From Paludibacteraceae bacterium (lineage in GTDB: Bacteria > Bacteroidota > Bacteroidia > Bacteroidales > Paludibacteraceae), in contig JAFVBR010000002.1 of assembly GCA_017479885.1 (NCBI GenBank), positions 1 through 64,000 of the forward strand: 64,000 nt of DNA, given 5' to 3'. Both the position numbers and the translations under genes were made by a program. Positions 43,470 through 52,425 of this stretch are shown piece by piece; within the stretch, counting starts at the first letter, position 1, and each line of letters begins with the position of its first letter. The notes under the pieces are model-generated. The model was not told the DNA's origin. It saw only the letters and a list, made by a program, of their open reading frames with translations, and ran no database searches.

Positions 43470-44563
43470 TATTGCAAAGCATTAACGACAATTTCTTTCA
43501 TCTCATTATATACACGTGTTGCATCCGCCTCAGGCAATCCGACACGTCGTGCCAACTGCAAAATATCATTAAAGCCAGGCAAAGGATTGTCGTTAACAGA
43601 AGTGGTATGGTAATCACCTTCTCTTCCGCAAGGCAACAAATCATAAGCCGGCGACAAACACCATTCACCATCATACAGGAAACTGAAGTTTCGGGCATGA
43701 TCATCGCGATTGCCTATCAGGACATTGAAACACATCAATCTATAAATCTTCCACAACTCCTCAACGGAATGAGACAACCTTATAGAGATCTCAAACAAAT
43801 GCAAATAGTCTATACAAGGAAAAGTGTAATCGGCACGGAGCAGTCCGGAAGCACTTACAATATGCACTTTGCCTGTTGCACTCCTGTCGAAACGCTTCAC
43901 ACCAAACCATTTGTCATCAAACAACCGTGTTTCAGGCATTTCCACCCCACACTTTTTTGCCAGCAGAGAACACTCATACTCGCGCTTTCCCACATCAATG
44001 CCATCACCTCTTGCACGGAACTTAACGAGCCACTCGGCACCTTCATAATCAATAAAAATCTTAGGTCTGGCTCCCCCCGGAGAGCCACCCCTCTGCACCA
44101 GTTCTTCCAGATGCTCCCCTTGAAACCGGTCATTCTCAAGTATTGCCTCAGTCTCTGCTGCCAGACGTTCAAAATCGGGGAAACCGGCAGAATTACGCAG
44201 ACTATGGTCAGGGCGATACTCCAATGCCCCACGGCCATTGCTTCCGACCAGACACAACAACTGCAAAATACTGAGGTTGCGGCTGTCTACACCTTTAGAA
44301 AGCAGGTATCTATGGAGCACCAATTGTCCCCAACCATCAGGCAAACTATCAGCAAACACACCAAAATTGCCTGCAAACGGCTGCCAAGCTGCAATCTTCA
44401 AATCCGAAGTAAGCGGCAACTCAAAAGGCGATATACTGAAACCTGAAGAAAGCCACTCGGACGTATATTGAAAGGCGCACACCGAAGGTCGCGAAGGTGT
44501 AAGCGCAAGTTGCCCGACTTGCATGCCATGCATCCAAACCTCTATTTTGTCGAAATCAATCAT
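43469..44563 (-). CDS. HipA-family kinase toxin 3
   Basis: From the ATG at 44563 (MIDFDKIEVWMHG) the protein has 364 residues. It carries the N-subdomain (NFGVFADSLPDGWGQLVLHRYL), a glycine-rich loop (RGGSPGGARPKIFID), the catalytic loop GNRDDHARNFSF and SPAYDLLP. It overlaps the xre gene by eight bases and its stop overlaps the GTG start of the FemAB-like gene, so a HipBA module is co-transcribed with cell-surface genes. Confidence 0.9.
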   Translation of the reverse strand: MIDFDKIEVWMHGMQVGQLALTPSRPSVCAFQYTSEWLSSGFSISPFELPLTSDLKIAAWQPFAGNFGVFADSLPDGWGQLVLHRYLLSKGVDSRNLSILQLLCLVGSNGRGALEYRPDHSLRNSAGFPDFERLAAETEAILENDRFQGEHLEELVQRGGSPGGARPKIFIDYEGAEWLVKFRARGDGIDVGKREYECSLLAKKCGVEMPETRLFDDKWFGVKRFDRSATGKVHIVSASGLLRADYTFPCIDYLHLFEISIRLSHSVEELWKIYRLMCFNVLIGNRDDHARNFSFLYDGEWCLSPAYDLLPCGREGDYHTTSVNDNPLPGFNDILQLARRVGLPEADATRVYNEMKEIVVNALQ

Positions 44564-44873
44564 GTCTAACCCGTTTGAGCAAGTTCTTGTTGGCGAGCAT
44601 ATCATCAATATTCGCCCATGTGGACGTTGTAAACAAAGAAGAGAAATCCGAGAGTTTATTCAATGCAAAAGCTATCTGAAGCAATCCAGCAAGCGATATC
44701 TGCCCTGTCTGCTCGAAACGACGATAAGTAGCAAGCGGAAGTCCTGCTTTCACAGCCAGTTCCGCCTGCGTATATCGCAATTCTATGCGACGCTGTTTGA
44801 CGCGCAGTGCCAACTCACGAGCAACAGATGCCGGAGTCTGCAGGTCACCATATAATACAGTTTTATCTATCAC
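44556..44873 (-). CDS. HipB-like XRE antitoxin 3
   Basis: The 105-residue protein has an HTH_3 domain (ARELALRVKQRRIELRYTQAELAVKAGLPLATYRRFEQTG) and lies first in the operon, as usual for hipB. It is followed with overlap by hipA3. Its promoter and a 15-bp inverted repeat lie just upstream. Confidence 0.9.
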   Translation of the reverse strand: MIDKTVLYGDLQTPASVARELALRVKQRRIELRYTQAELAVKAGLPLATYRRFEQTGQISLAGLLQIAFALNKLSDFSSLFTTSTWANIDDMLANKNLLKRVRHD

Positions 44874-44910
44874 GGTGCAGTTTTAGCGTGTACGTGCACT
44901 TTTGACGGTG

Positions 44911-45000
44911 CAAATATACTACAAATATTTCAATCGCGCAACAGCTAACTAACAAAATATTGTTATTTATGACAGATTTTGACTCTAAATAACAATATTT
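44911..45000 (-). promoter_or_regulatory. hipBA3 promoter and operator candidates
   Basis: The -7 box TATATTTG (44918 to 44911) is 20 nt from a -33 TTG (44939-44941). The palindrome TAACAAAATATTGTTA lies at 44950-44965, upstream of the -33 box. It is one half of a larger inverted repeat (arms 44955-44969 and 44986-45000). Its core ACAAAATATTGT is identical to the upstream palindrome of the hipSTB promoter. Confidence 0.72.
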
Positions 45001-45052
45001 GAGTAGTTATTACGAAGGATTTGCAGTAAAACCGGGAGGGCACAGGTTGATT

Positions 45053-45250
45053 AACCCAAATCGGTCATTAGACCGAAATACGGGTTATTTATAAAGTATT
45101 ATTTTCTATTTTTGTTATAGTATCATTCTTTTTGTCATCTTTTTGCTTTTCGTTCAGTCACAATGCCCGCATTGCTCCTTCACTTAAAGACAAAAATCTA
45201 CTCAAAAATAATGACACTCTAATCAAAAAGTCTAATGACCGATTTGGGTT
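45053..45250. mobile_element. MITE-like element with 21-bp perfect terminal inverted repeats
   Basis: AACCCAAATCGGTCATTAGAC at 45053-45073 is matched exactly by its inverse at 45230-45250. The 156 nt between contain no gene. Size and structure resemble a miniature inverted-repeat element, though no target duplication is obvious, and a simple regulatory dyad cannot be ruled out. Confidence 0.55.
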
Positions 45251-45261
45251 TTAATGAAGCT

Positions 45262-45294
45262 AAAAAAATAGAGCCATTTTGTAAAATGGCTCTA
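45262..45294 (-). terminator. Rho-independent terminator of the gyrA-TPR operon
   Basis: A perfect 12-bp stem (45269-45280 with 45283-45294, TAGAGCCATTTT and its inverse, loop GT) is followed by seven T in the minus-strand direction (45268 to 45262). It lies about 80 nt beyond the TPR gene stop. A 22-bp direct repeat (CTTTTGTGACC...TAATAAT) lies between the two. Confidence 0.92.
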
Positions 45295-45376
45295 CAAGTG
45301 TAGTGAATCTATTTATACTAATCAATAGAGGTTCCCTTTTGTGACCAGTAATAATTACTTTTGTGACCGGTAATAA

Positions 45377-46621
45377 TCACTGGTTGAGGAGGTTGTTGAT
45401 TTCCTCGTACTTCTGGTCCATGTGGAGACGATAGTAGAGTTGCTTGAGGATAATCATGTAGTTGCGGTTCTCCTTGTCCATCTCATGAGCTTTCTCGAAG
45501 AACGGGAGCGACTTGGCAAACACCTCGTCCATCTCCTTGAGAGCCTTCTGGTACTGCTTGTTGTCGGAGATATAAGCTGCGTCTTCGTTGAGTTTCACTG
45601 CCTGATTGTAGTAAACACGGCCCTTTCCTGCCATGGCGTCCGCCAGATTGGGATCGAGTGAGATAGCCTTGTCGAAGTCAGCCAGTGCTGCATCATAGTT
45701 CTTGGCATTCTCGTTGAGGTTGCCACGGATGTGGTAGTACTGTGCCACATTGGGTTCGCGCTCGATAGCCTTGTCAAGATACTCGATGGCTGTCTGCTCC
45801 TGACCCGAGAAGATGTAGAAGTTGATGAGGTTCTGCAGGAACCAGGGCTCTGCGGGGAACTTCTCGATAGCATCCTGGAGTACGCGCACGAAATTGGCGG
45901 TATCTTTCTGCTCGACATACTCCTGATAGAGGAACTGGTTGACAGTGATAGCTTCAAAGTCACCGTCCTTCATGCTCTCGAAAACAGCGATAGCCTCAGG
46001 GTGCAAACCTGCCTGGGTGGCGAACAGACCTGCATAGTAGAGATACTGATAGTAGGTGGTGTCGCGCGGCATCTTAGCCTGCAGTTTCTCGTCGTCCATC
46101 ATCTTGAGGTCAGGGATGTCGGTGTGCATTTTGAACACTTCGTAGGCATTGGCGAAATCGCGCTGGTCGTTAAGCCATATACCATACTTGACAAGTTCCT
46201 GCGAGGTGTAGTAATCGAGCATCTTCTGCTGGATGTTCTTGTGGGTTTTGGTATCAACCACTTCTTTGCCTTTCTTGTTGATGACGGGCGTCATAGCCAG
46301 TTCGTCGGCTTTAACGAAATAGTTGTACGACTCAACGACAACCTCACCCTTGCGCTTGTCGTCCACCTTGCCGGTGAGGATGCTCTGGGTGAGCAGATAC
46401 TCGTTTTCCTTGTAGCCTATCATACCTGCCCAATACCATGTATCAGCAAGGTCCTTGGTGGTCTCGTCCTCGAGAGCCTCTGCCATCAGTGCGCGTGCAC
46501 CTGTGAAATCGGGATTCTCGGCAGCCATGGCTTTGTTTTTGGCCTGACTGACATTCTTCTTCTGAGCGTAGCAGCCTGTTCCTACCAGAACAACTACCAA
46601 CATCAATAAAACTTTTTTCAT
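45377..46621 (-). CDS. secreted tetratricopeptide-repeat protein
   Basis: The 414-residue protein has an N-terminal signal sequence (MKKVLLMLVVVLVGTGCYAQ), with either a signal-peptidase I site after YAQ or a poor lipobox at Cys 17. TPR repeats follow, most clearly in residues 260-370 (EYLDKAIEREPNVAQYYHIRG, ADFDKAISLDPNLADAMAGKG). The domain is a scaffold for protein contacts in the periplasm; the partner is unknown. It lies 21 nt downstream of gyrA, an arrangement I interpret as one operon, with a terminator after it. Confidence 0.88.
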   Translation of the reverse strand: MKKVLLMLVVVLVGTGCYAQKKNVSQAKNKAMAAENPDFTGARALMAEALEDETTKDLADTWYWAGMIGYKENEYLLTQSILTGKVDDKRKGEVVVESYNYFVKADELAMTPVINKKGKEVVDTKTHKNIQQKMLDYYTSQELVKYGIWLNDQRDFANAYEVFKMHTDIPDLKMMDDEKLQAKMPRDTTYYQYLYYAGLFATQAGLHPEAIAVFESMKDGDFEAITVNQFLYQEYVEQKDTANFVRVLQDAIEKFPAEPWFLQNLINFYIFSGQEQTAIEYLDKAIEREPNVAQYYHIRGNLNENAKNYDAALADFDKAISLDPNLADAMAGKGRVYYNQAVKLNEDAAYISDNKQYQKALKEMDEVFAKSLPFFEKAHEMDKENRNYMIILKQLYYRLHMDQKYEEINNLLNQ

Positions 46622-46642
46622 GATTGTATGTTTTTAAGTTTA

Positions 46643-49228
46643 TTATTCGTTGTTTTCTTCTGTATCTACAACTTCCGTGCCAGAAGTCTCAGGAACGTTT
46701 TCTTCTGCTTCAGTAGCAGGCGCTTCCTCCTCTTCCTTGGGCACGATGCAACCGAATGCGAGTTCGTCGTTACGTTTCTGAAGTTCAATCAGTTTGACGC
46801 CCTGGGTGGCGCGTCCTTTTGTAACTTTAATATCTGCCATTGCCATACGGATAGCGGTACCGGACTTGTTGATAAGCATAAGGTCAACATCGTCGGTTAC
46901 GGCATCGATACTTACCAGTTTGCCGGTCTTCTCGGTGATGTTCATAGTGCGTACACCCTTACCGCCACGGTTGGTGATGCGGTAGATAGGTTCGCCGTTC
47001 TCATCATCGAGTGCGGTGCGCTTGCCATAGCCCTGCTCAGAAACAACCAGAACCGTTTCCTGCGAACCCTTCTCAACACAAACCATGCCGACTACGCAGT
47101 CTTCGCCGTCTTCGTCGAGAGTGATGGCACGAACACCGGTAGCAGGACGCCCCATAGGACGGACTTTGTCTTCGTTGAAGCGGACCACCTTGCCATTGCG
47201 GCTTGCAACCAGTATCTCCGACTGCCCGCTGGTAAGAGCGACGCGGATGAGCTGGTCGTCCTCACGCATGCTGATGGCAATGATACCGTTGGCACGCGGA
47301 CGGCTGTACTGCTCGAGGCAGGTTTTCTTGATGACACCTTCCTTAGTGACAAACACCAGATAGTGGGAGTTGACAAAATCGGGGTCGTTGAGACCTTTGA
47401 TATTGATAAAGGCGCGAACCTTGTCGCCGGTCTCGATGTTGATCATGTTCTGGATGGCGCGTCCCTTAGAGGTCTTGGTACCTTCGGGCAGTTCGTAAAC
47501 CTTGATCCAGTAAGCACGTCCCTTCTCTGTGAAGAACATCATGGTGGAGTGCATGGACGCGGTATGAACATACTCTATGAAGTCTTCATCGCGGCTGGAA
47601 CCTGCCTTGGAACCTATGCCGCCACGACCCTGCTGGCGGAACTCGCTGAGCGGGGTGCGCTTGATGTAGCCGAGGTGCGAGATGGTGATGACCATATCAT
47701 CGTCAGCATAGAAGTCTTCGGGATTGAACTCCTCGGATGCATAGACAATCTGAGTGCGGCGTTCATCGCTGTACTTGTCCTTTATCTCCTTAAGTTCGGT
47801 CTCAACGAGTTCATAGCGAAGCACTTCGCTTGAGAGCAGTTCGTTGAGGTGCTCAATGAGGTGCTCCAGTTCTTCGTATTCTTTCTTCAGTTCGTCAATA
47901 CGCAAGCCGGTGAGTTGGCTCAGACGCATATCCACAATGGCTTTCGACTGTAGGTTGTCGAGACTGAAGCGCTGCTCGAGAGCTGCCTGTGCGTCAGCGG
48001 GAGTACGGGAAGCACGAATGAGGCGTACCACTTCGTCGATATTGTCAACGGCAATAATCAAACCCTCCAAGATATGAGCACGCTCTTGGGCTTTCTTCAG
48101 TTCGAAGCGTGTACGGCGTGTAACAACGTCCATTCGGTGCTCAATGAAGTTGCCTACGAGGTCCTTCAGATTGAGGAGCATGGGGCGACCCTTCACCAGA
48201 GCGATATTGTTGACAGAGAAGGACGACTGCAGAGCGGTGAACTTATAGAGTTTGTTGAGCACGACGCTTGCGTTGGCATCTTTCTTTATCTCGATGACGA
48301 TACGTACATCGCGTTTGGAATGGTCGGCAATGCCGCTGATACCTTCAATCTTCTTGTCGTTGACCAGTTCGGCAATATTCTTCACAAGTTCGCTCTTCAC
48401 CACTCCGTAAGGCAGTTCTCCGATGACAATCTGTTCGCGGCCATTCTCCTCGGTCTCGATGTCAGCCTTGGAACGGATGACGATACGTCCGCGACCTGTC
48501 TCGTAAGCTTCACGCACACCAGCGTAGCCATAGATAGTGCCGCCTGTCGGGAAATCGGGAGCCTTTATGTAGCGCATAAGGTCCTCCACAGTGATTTCCG
48601 GAGTATCAGGATTCTGAACGCGCAGTTTGCAGTTCTCGGCATAAGCCACGCAACCGTCGATCACCTCACCGAGGTTATGGGTAGGCATGTTGGTTGCCAT
48701 ACCTACTGCGATACCGCTTGCACCGTTGACCAGAAGATTGGGGAAACGGGTCGGGAGCACGGTAGGCTCACGCAGAGTATCGTCGAAGTTGAGCTGCATA
48801 TCTACCGTATCTTTCTCAATATCGCGAAGCATCTCCTCCGCCATCTTGCTGAGACGTGCTTCAGTGTAACGCATGGCAGCAGGACCGTCGCCATCGACCG
48901 AACCGAAGTTACCCTGGCCGTCAACCAACGGGTAGCGCATTGCCCAGGGCTGAGCCATACGCACCAGAGTGCCGTAGATACTGGAGTCGCCGTGAGGGTG
49001 GAACTTACCCATAACCTCACCGACGATACGTGCCGATTTCTTTGTAGGTTTGTCGCTTGTGTTGCCGAGCTCGTTCATTCCGAAGAGCACACGGCGGTGA
49101 ACGGGCTTGAAGCCGTCGCGCACATCAGGCAGGGCACGGCTCACAATCACGCTCATAGAATAGTCGATATAAGAGGTTCGCATCTCCTCATCGATATTCA
49201 CTTTCAGAATTCTGTCGTTGTCAATCAT
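46643..49228 (-). CDS. gyrA: DNA gyrase subunit A
   Basis: The 861-residue protein is full-length GyrA, which breaks and rejoins DNA to introduce negative supercoils with GyrB. The catalytic tyrosine is in [14 protein letters not shown] (about residue 120), the winged-helix region has [22 protein letters not shown], and the C-terminal domain has six beta-pinwheel blades with the GyrA box [10 protein letters not shown] near residue 535. The tail is acidic ([14 protein letters not shown]). It has a well-formed promoter at 49319-49350. Confidence 0.98.
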   Translation of the reverse strand: MIDNDRILKVNIDEEMRTSYIDYSMSVIVSRALPDVRDGFKPVHRRVLFGMNELGNTSDKPTKKSARIVGEVMGKFHPHGDSSIYGTLVRMAQPWAMRYPLVDGQGNFGSVDGDGPAAMRYTEARLSKMAEEMLRDIEKDTVDMQLNFDDTLREPTVLPTRFPNLLVNGASGIAVGMATNMPTHNLGEVIDGCVAYAENCKLRVQNPDTPEITVEDLMRYIKAPDFPTGGTIYGYAGVREAYETGRGRIVIRSKADIETEENGREQIVIGELPYGVVKSELVKNIAELVNDKKIEGISGIADHSKRDVRIVIEIKKDANASVVLNKLYKFTALQSSFSVNNIALVKGRPMLLNLKDLVGNFIEHRMDVVTRRTRFELKKAQERAHILEGLIIAVDNIDEVVRLIRASRTPADAQAALEQRFSLDNLQSKAIVDMRLSQLTGLRIDELKKEYEELEHLIEHLNELLSSEVLRYELVETELKEIKDKYSDERRTQIVYASEEFNPEDFYADDDMVITISHLGYIKRTPLSEFRQQGRGGIGSKAGSSRDEDFIEYVHTASMHSTMMFFTEKGRAYWIKVYELPEGTKTSKGRAIQNMINIETGDKVRAFINIKGLNDPDFVNSHYLVFVTKEGVIKKTCLEQYSRPRANGIIAISMREDDQLIRVALTSGQSEILVASRNGKVVRFNEDKVRPMGRPATGVRAITLDEDGEDCVVGMVCVEKGSQETVLVVSEQGYGKRTALDDENGEPIYRITNRGGKGVRTMNITEKTGKLVSIDAVTDDVDLMLINKSGTAIRMAMADIKVTKGRATQGVKLIELQKRNDELAFGCIVPKEEEEAPATEAEENVPETSGTEVVDTEENNE

Positions 49229-49318
49229 TGTATGATAGTTGTTTTAGTTATTTTAGTGGATAAAGTTACTTAAGCGGCTTAAGATTCTTAAATTGATTAG
49301 GCCATTCAAAACAGCATA

Positions 49319-49350
49319 CAAAATTAGTGCATATTTTTGAAATACGCAAA
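49319..49350 (-). promoter_or_regulatory. gyrA promoter
   Basis: The -7 box TAATTTTG (49326 to 49319) and -33 TTTG (49350 to 49347) are 20 nt apart, about 90 nt upstream of the start codon. The rest of the 245-nt gap shows nothing else. Confidence 0.72.
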
Positions 49351-49473
49351 TATTTTCGATATTTTCCGTCAGAAAACGTTTTTCGAGGGGATATCGGAGA
49401 GACACCGAGAGTCGCTTAAATCGAAAATAAACGGACAAACAGAGGGGTTCTGCTGTCGGAAGGACTTATAAAC

Positions 49474-50094
49474 TCAATATTCAGAGTAGAGTCCTATGTA
49501 CTCCATAATGGCCTGCACCGCCTCGTCGGAGAAATCGCGGTTGAGCGACTTGTCAGTTACGACATTGTTGCACACCTTGTAAACGCCAGCCCAATCAGAG
49601 TCGAGCAACTGCTGGGCTTTGATAAGCGCCGCAATCACATTGACTGCGCGGCTCTTGGGACTGCGCTTCACTGCCTCCCTGCCGATACGTTCCGCCCGAG
49701 CCACATCGAAGTAGTTGTCCATAGCCTTGACGTAGGCAAACACTATCATCTGCTCGCCATACATGCCATCGTAAACCTTCTGCTTGCTCTCGATGCCGTT
49801 TTTGCGCACATAGTAACTAACAAGGTCGGCATAATGCTTCTGACCATCAAAATCCCAACCGATATAGTTGACGAGACACAGGCGCTGCTCCACAGGCACG
49901 GAGGGAGAACAGAGCACTGCCATTACTTCGTCGCCCCAGCCATATTCATCGAAAGTACGGAGAACGGGATGACGGTCGGCTTCGCCGGCAGAATTGAGCA
50001 CTTTCCAGAACACGGTGCTGGTAAGAGGCGAATCAGCCATGGCAACCATTGCCACGGAGAGAATGAGCGAGATAGACAAGAACAGTCGTTTCAT
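49474..50094 (-). CDS. secreted hypothetical protein
   Basis: I chose the ATG at 50094, giving 206 residues with a clear signal peptide (MKRLFLSISLILSVAMVAMA). The longer frame from 50382 has no signal and overlaps the next gene. The mature protein is mostly helical, with DRHPVLRTFDEYGWGDEV, LVNYIGWDFDGQKHYADLVSYYV and LNRDFSDEAVQAIMEYIGLYSEY, but I recognise no family. It follows the outer-membrane-like gene at 50156-51271 with a 61-nt gap on the same strand, so the two may be co-expressed. Confidence 0.75.
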   Translation of the reverse strand: MKRLFLSISLILSVAMVAMADSPLTSTVFWKVLNSAGEADRHPVLRTFDEYGWGDEVMAVLCSPSVPVEQRLCLVNYIGWDFDGQKHYADLVSYYVRKNGIESKQKVYDGMYGEQMIVFAYVKAMDNYFDVARAERIGREAVKRSPKSRAVNVIAALIKAQQLLDSDWAGVYKVCNNVVTDKSLNRDFSDEAVQAIMEYIGLYSEY

Positions 50095-50155
50095 AAGTTT
50101 ATGTTTTGATTGATATTGAAATTCTTCATTATAACAATATGTAGCAGCAGGCGGT

Positions 50156-51271
50156 TTACTTCTCAAAGGGTCCCCTGAGGTAACCTTTCCGGTGGAGTCC
50201 GTCAAGCGAGAACACAGCCACCACCTGCTGCTGGTGCTGCAGCCCGCCTTCGGGCACATAGTGCATATTCCACGAGAAATAGCAACTGACGAACGCCATG
50301 CGTACGAAGTAAACATAGAGGTCGGTACGGTTGTAGAGTCGGGACTGATAGAAGGGGTCACCCTGGTTGAGGTCAGCGCCATAAGTGCCGTAGAACGGCA
50401 TCAGGTTGTTGCCGTAATAGAAAGTGTTCTTCGCCCCCACCCATTTCCAGTTGATCATAAACTCAAGCAAGAAGCCCTGCGGCTGATGAAGCGTGCCGGA
50501 CGCACGTTCACGCTGAAAACCATAGATATAACTTGCGCGGAGAGAGAGTGTGTCGAGCGGTGTGGGTTGGGCGAAATCGATTCCGATGTTGGGAGAGATA
50601 TACGCATCGTCGCACACTCCCTCGTGGGGCGTAGGGTCGCCATGGTTGGCTTTGTGGTTGAGTTGTGCCACTCCGCCCACAAAGTAGCGGAAGAAACCCC
50701 TGTAGCCGTACTCGCCGTCAATAGTAATGCGGAACATCTCCCTTTGGTCGGGTCGCTGCAAACCTCGCCAGTCGAGCATGGCCTCCACAAATCCGTGCTT
50801 TGAACCGTACTGAAAGAGAGCACCCTGAATATTGGGATGAGCATAAGCAATGGAGTCGTAGCGAAGGAAATCAGGCAGTTGCCGAAAGAAATACTTGTAG
50901 GGCACGGCACCCAGACTCATGCGGAAGCCACTTTGCGAGTACTGGTAAAAAACTGTGGGGTGAACATGAATATCCTTCCAGTTGCCCCCCATAGGCTGAA
51001 TGTAACTGACGCCTGCCATGACGCGGTGAACACCACCCCGCTTGTCGGTGAACCCGACACCAATCTCGGGCGAAAGGCGGATAGCGAAGAGTGTCTGGTC
51101 GTTCTGCCAAGGAGCCTTGTACTCACGGTTGTCGAAATAGAAGAGCGCATCGACAGAATATTGCAAACGGGGACGTAGCGGCTGCATTGCCGCCGAATCG
51201 CAAGGGTACTCAAGAGCCATAGAGGCAAGAGAGACCGAGAACAGCAATATGACGATAGCACCGCGTTTCAT
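50156..51271 (-). CDS. outer-membrane beta-barrel-like hypothetical protein
   Basis: The 371-residue protein has a signal peptide (MKRGAIVILLFSVSLASMALE) and alternating aromatic/hydrophobic strands (RLQYSVDALFYFDNREYKAP, IRLSPEIGVGFTD, HVHPTVFYQYSQSGFRMSLG), ending with QVVAVFSLDGLHRKGYLRGPFEK. This suggests a beta-barrel outer-membrane protein. Similar hypotheticals occur in Bacteroides genomes. Function is unknown. Promoter boxes lie just upstream (51280-51311). Confidence 0.75.
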   Translation of the reverse strand: MKRGAIVILLFSVSLASMALEYPCDSAAMQPLRPRLQYSVDALFYFDNREYKAPWQNDQTLFAIRLSPEIGVGFTDKRGGVHRVMAGVSYIQPMGGNWKDIHVHPTVFYQYSQSGFRMSLGAVPYKYFFRQLPDFLRYDSIAYAHPNIQGALFQYGSKHGFVEAMLDWRGLQRPDQREMFRITIDGEYGYRGFFRYFVGGVAQLNHKANHGDPTPHEGVCDDAYISPNIGIDFAQPTPLDTLSLRASYIYGFQRERASGTLHQPQGFLLEFMINWKWVGAKNTFYYGNNLMPFYGTYGADLNQGDPFYQSRLYNRTDLYVYFVRMAFVSCYFSWNMHYVPEGGLQHQQQVVAVFSLDGLHRKGYLRGPFEK

Positions 51272-51279
51272 TGCAGCCG

Positions 51280-51311
51280 CAAAGATAACACATTTATTTC
51301 ATACTGGCAAA
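51280..51311 (-). promoter_or_regulatory. promoter of the beta-barrel-like gene
   Basis: The -7 box TATCTTTG (51287 to 51280) and -33 TTTG (51311 to 51308) are 20 nt apart on the minus strand. Confidence 0.72.
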
Positions 51312-51432
51312 CAGGTCACCGTCCATCGGAAAATGAAAACACACCTTATTATATAGTAACTGCTATTGCCACTGCTCTTTGGCACAGAATTTGCTATCAA
51401 ATAATCAAATTTCAAATATTCAAATTTAACCT

Positions 51433-52425
51433 ATGGAACAAGTTGACATTCGCGAACTCCAAGAGCGCATAGAGCGCGAGAGTTCGTTTGTAGATGCCCT
51501 TCAAATGGGCATGAATCAGGTGATTGTGGGTCAGAAACACCTTGTAGAGAGTCTGCTTATAGGACTTCTTTCCGATGGACACATTCTGCTGGAGGGTGTG
51601 CCCGGTCTGGCAAAGACGTTGGCAATAAAGACTCTTGCCGACCTGATAAAAGCAGATTTCAGCCGAATACAGTTCACCCCCGACCTTCTGCCTGCCGATG
51701 TGCTCGGTACGCAGATATATTCGCAGAAGAACGAGGAGTTCAAAATCAAGCGCGGACCTATCTTTGCCAATTTCGTACTTGCGGACGAAATCAACCGTGC
51801 GCCAGCCAAGGTGCAGTCGGCATTGCTGGAAGCCATGCAGGAAAGACAGATAACGATAGGCGACCAAACCTTCAAACTGCAGGAGCCATTCCTTGTGCTT
51901 GCAACACAAAACCCGATAGAGCAGGAAGGCACCTACCCTCTGCCAGAGGCACAGACCGACCGATTCATGCTGAAGGTGGTGATAGGCTATCCAAAGAAAG
52001 ACGAGGAGCAGCAGATAATCCGCCAGCAGATAGCAGCCGAGAAGAAACAGGTACTGCCCATACTCTCCACCGAAGACATAATGAAGGCACGCAAAGTGGT
52101 GCAACAGGTATATCTGGACGAGAAGATAGAGAAATACATTGTTGACATAGTGTTTGCCACACGTTTCCCTGAGCAGTACGGACTGGAGAACCTGAAGAAC
52201 ATGATCAGTTTCGGAGGTTCGCCGCGTGCCAGCATCAATCTGGCTTTAGCAGCACGCGCATACGCCTTCATACACCGCCGCGGGTACGTGATACCCGAAG
52301 ACATACGTGCCGTATGCTACGATGTACTGCGTCACCGCATCGGTCTGACCTACGAGGCAGAGGCACAGAACACGACCACCGAGGACATCATCACCGAGAT
52401 TCTTAACAAAGTGGAAGTACCCTAA
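51433..52425 (+). CDS. MoxR-family AAA+ ATPase
   Basis: The 330-residue protein is a MoxR ATPase: Walker A EGVPGLAKTLAIKT near residue 60, Walker B FVLADEINRAPAKVQSALLEAM, sensor VLATQNPIEQEGTYPLPEAQTDRF. MoxR proteins act as chaperones for VWA-domain partners. The next gene (DUF58) overlaps it by one base (TAATG), and batA follows further down, the usual partner set. It is on the plus strand with the rest of the Bat operon. Confidence 0.93.
   Translation: MEQVDIRELQERIERESSFVDALQMGMNQVIVGQKHLVESLLIGLLSDGHILLEGVPGLAKTLAIKTLADLIKADFSRIQFTPDLLPADVLGTQIYSQKNEEFKIKRGPIFANFVLADEINRAPAKVQSALLEAMQERQITIGDQTFKLQEPFLVLATQNPIEQEGTYPLPEAQTDRFMLKVVIGYPKKDEEQQIIRQQIAAEKKQVLPILSTEDIMKARKVVQQVYLDEKIEKYIVDIVFATRFPEQYGLENLKNMISFGGSPRASINLALAARAYAFIHRRGYVIPEDIRAVCYDVLRHRIGLTYEAEAQNTTTEDIITEILNKVEVP

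Noticed and set aside
46643..49228. Quinolone-resistance change in gyrA
   Set aside because: The residue aligned with E. coli Asp87 appears to be Gly, but this may be the normal residue in the group; the Ser at position 83 is retained.
47085..49273. Long plus-strand frames inside gyrA, the TPR gene and moxR
   Set aside because: They are antisense frames of well-recognised genes with biased codon use and have no motifs of their own.
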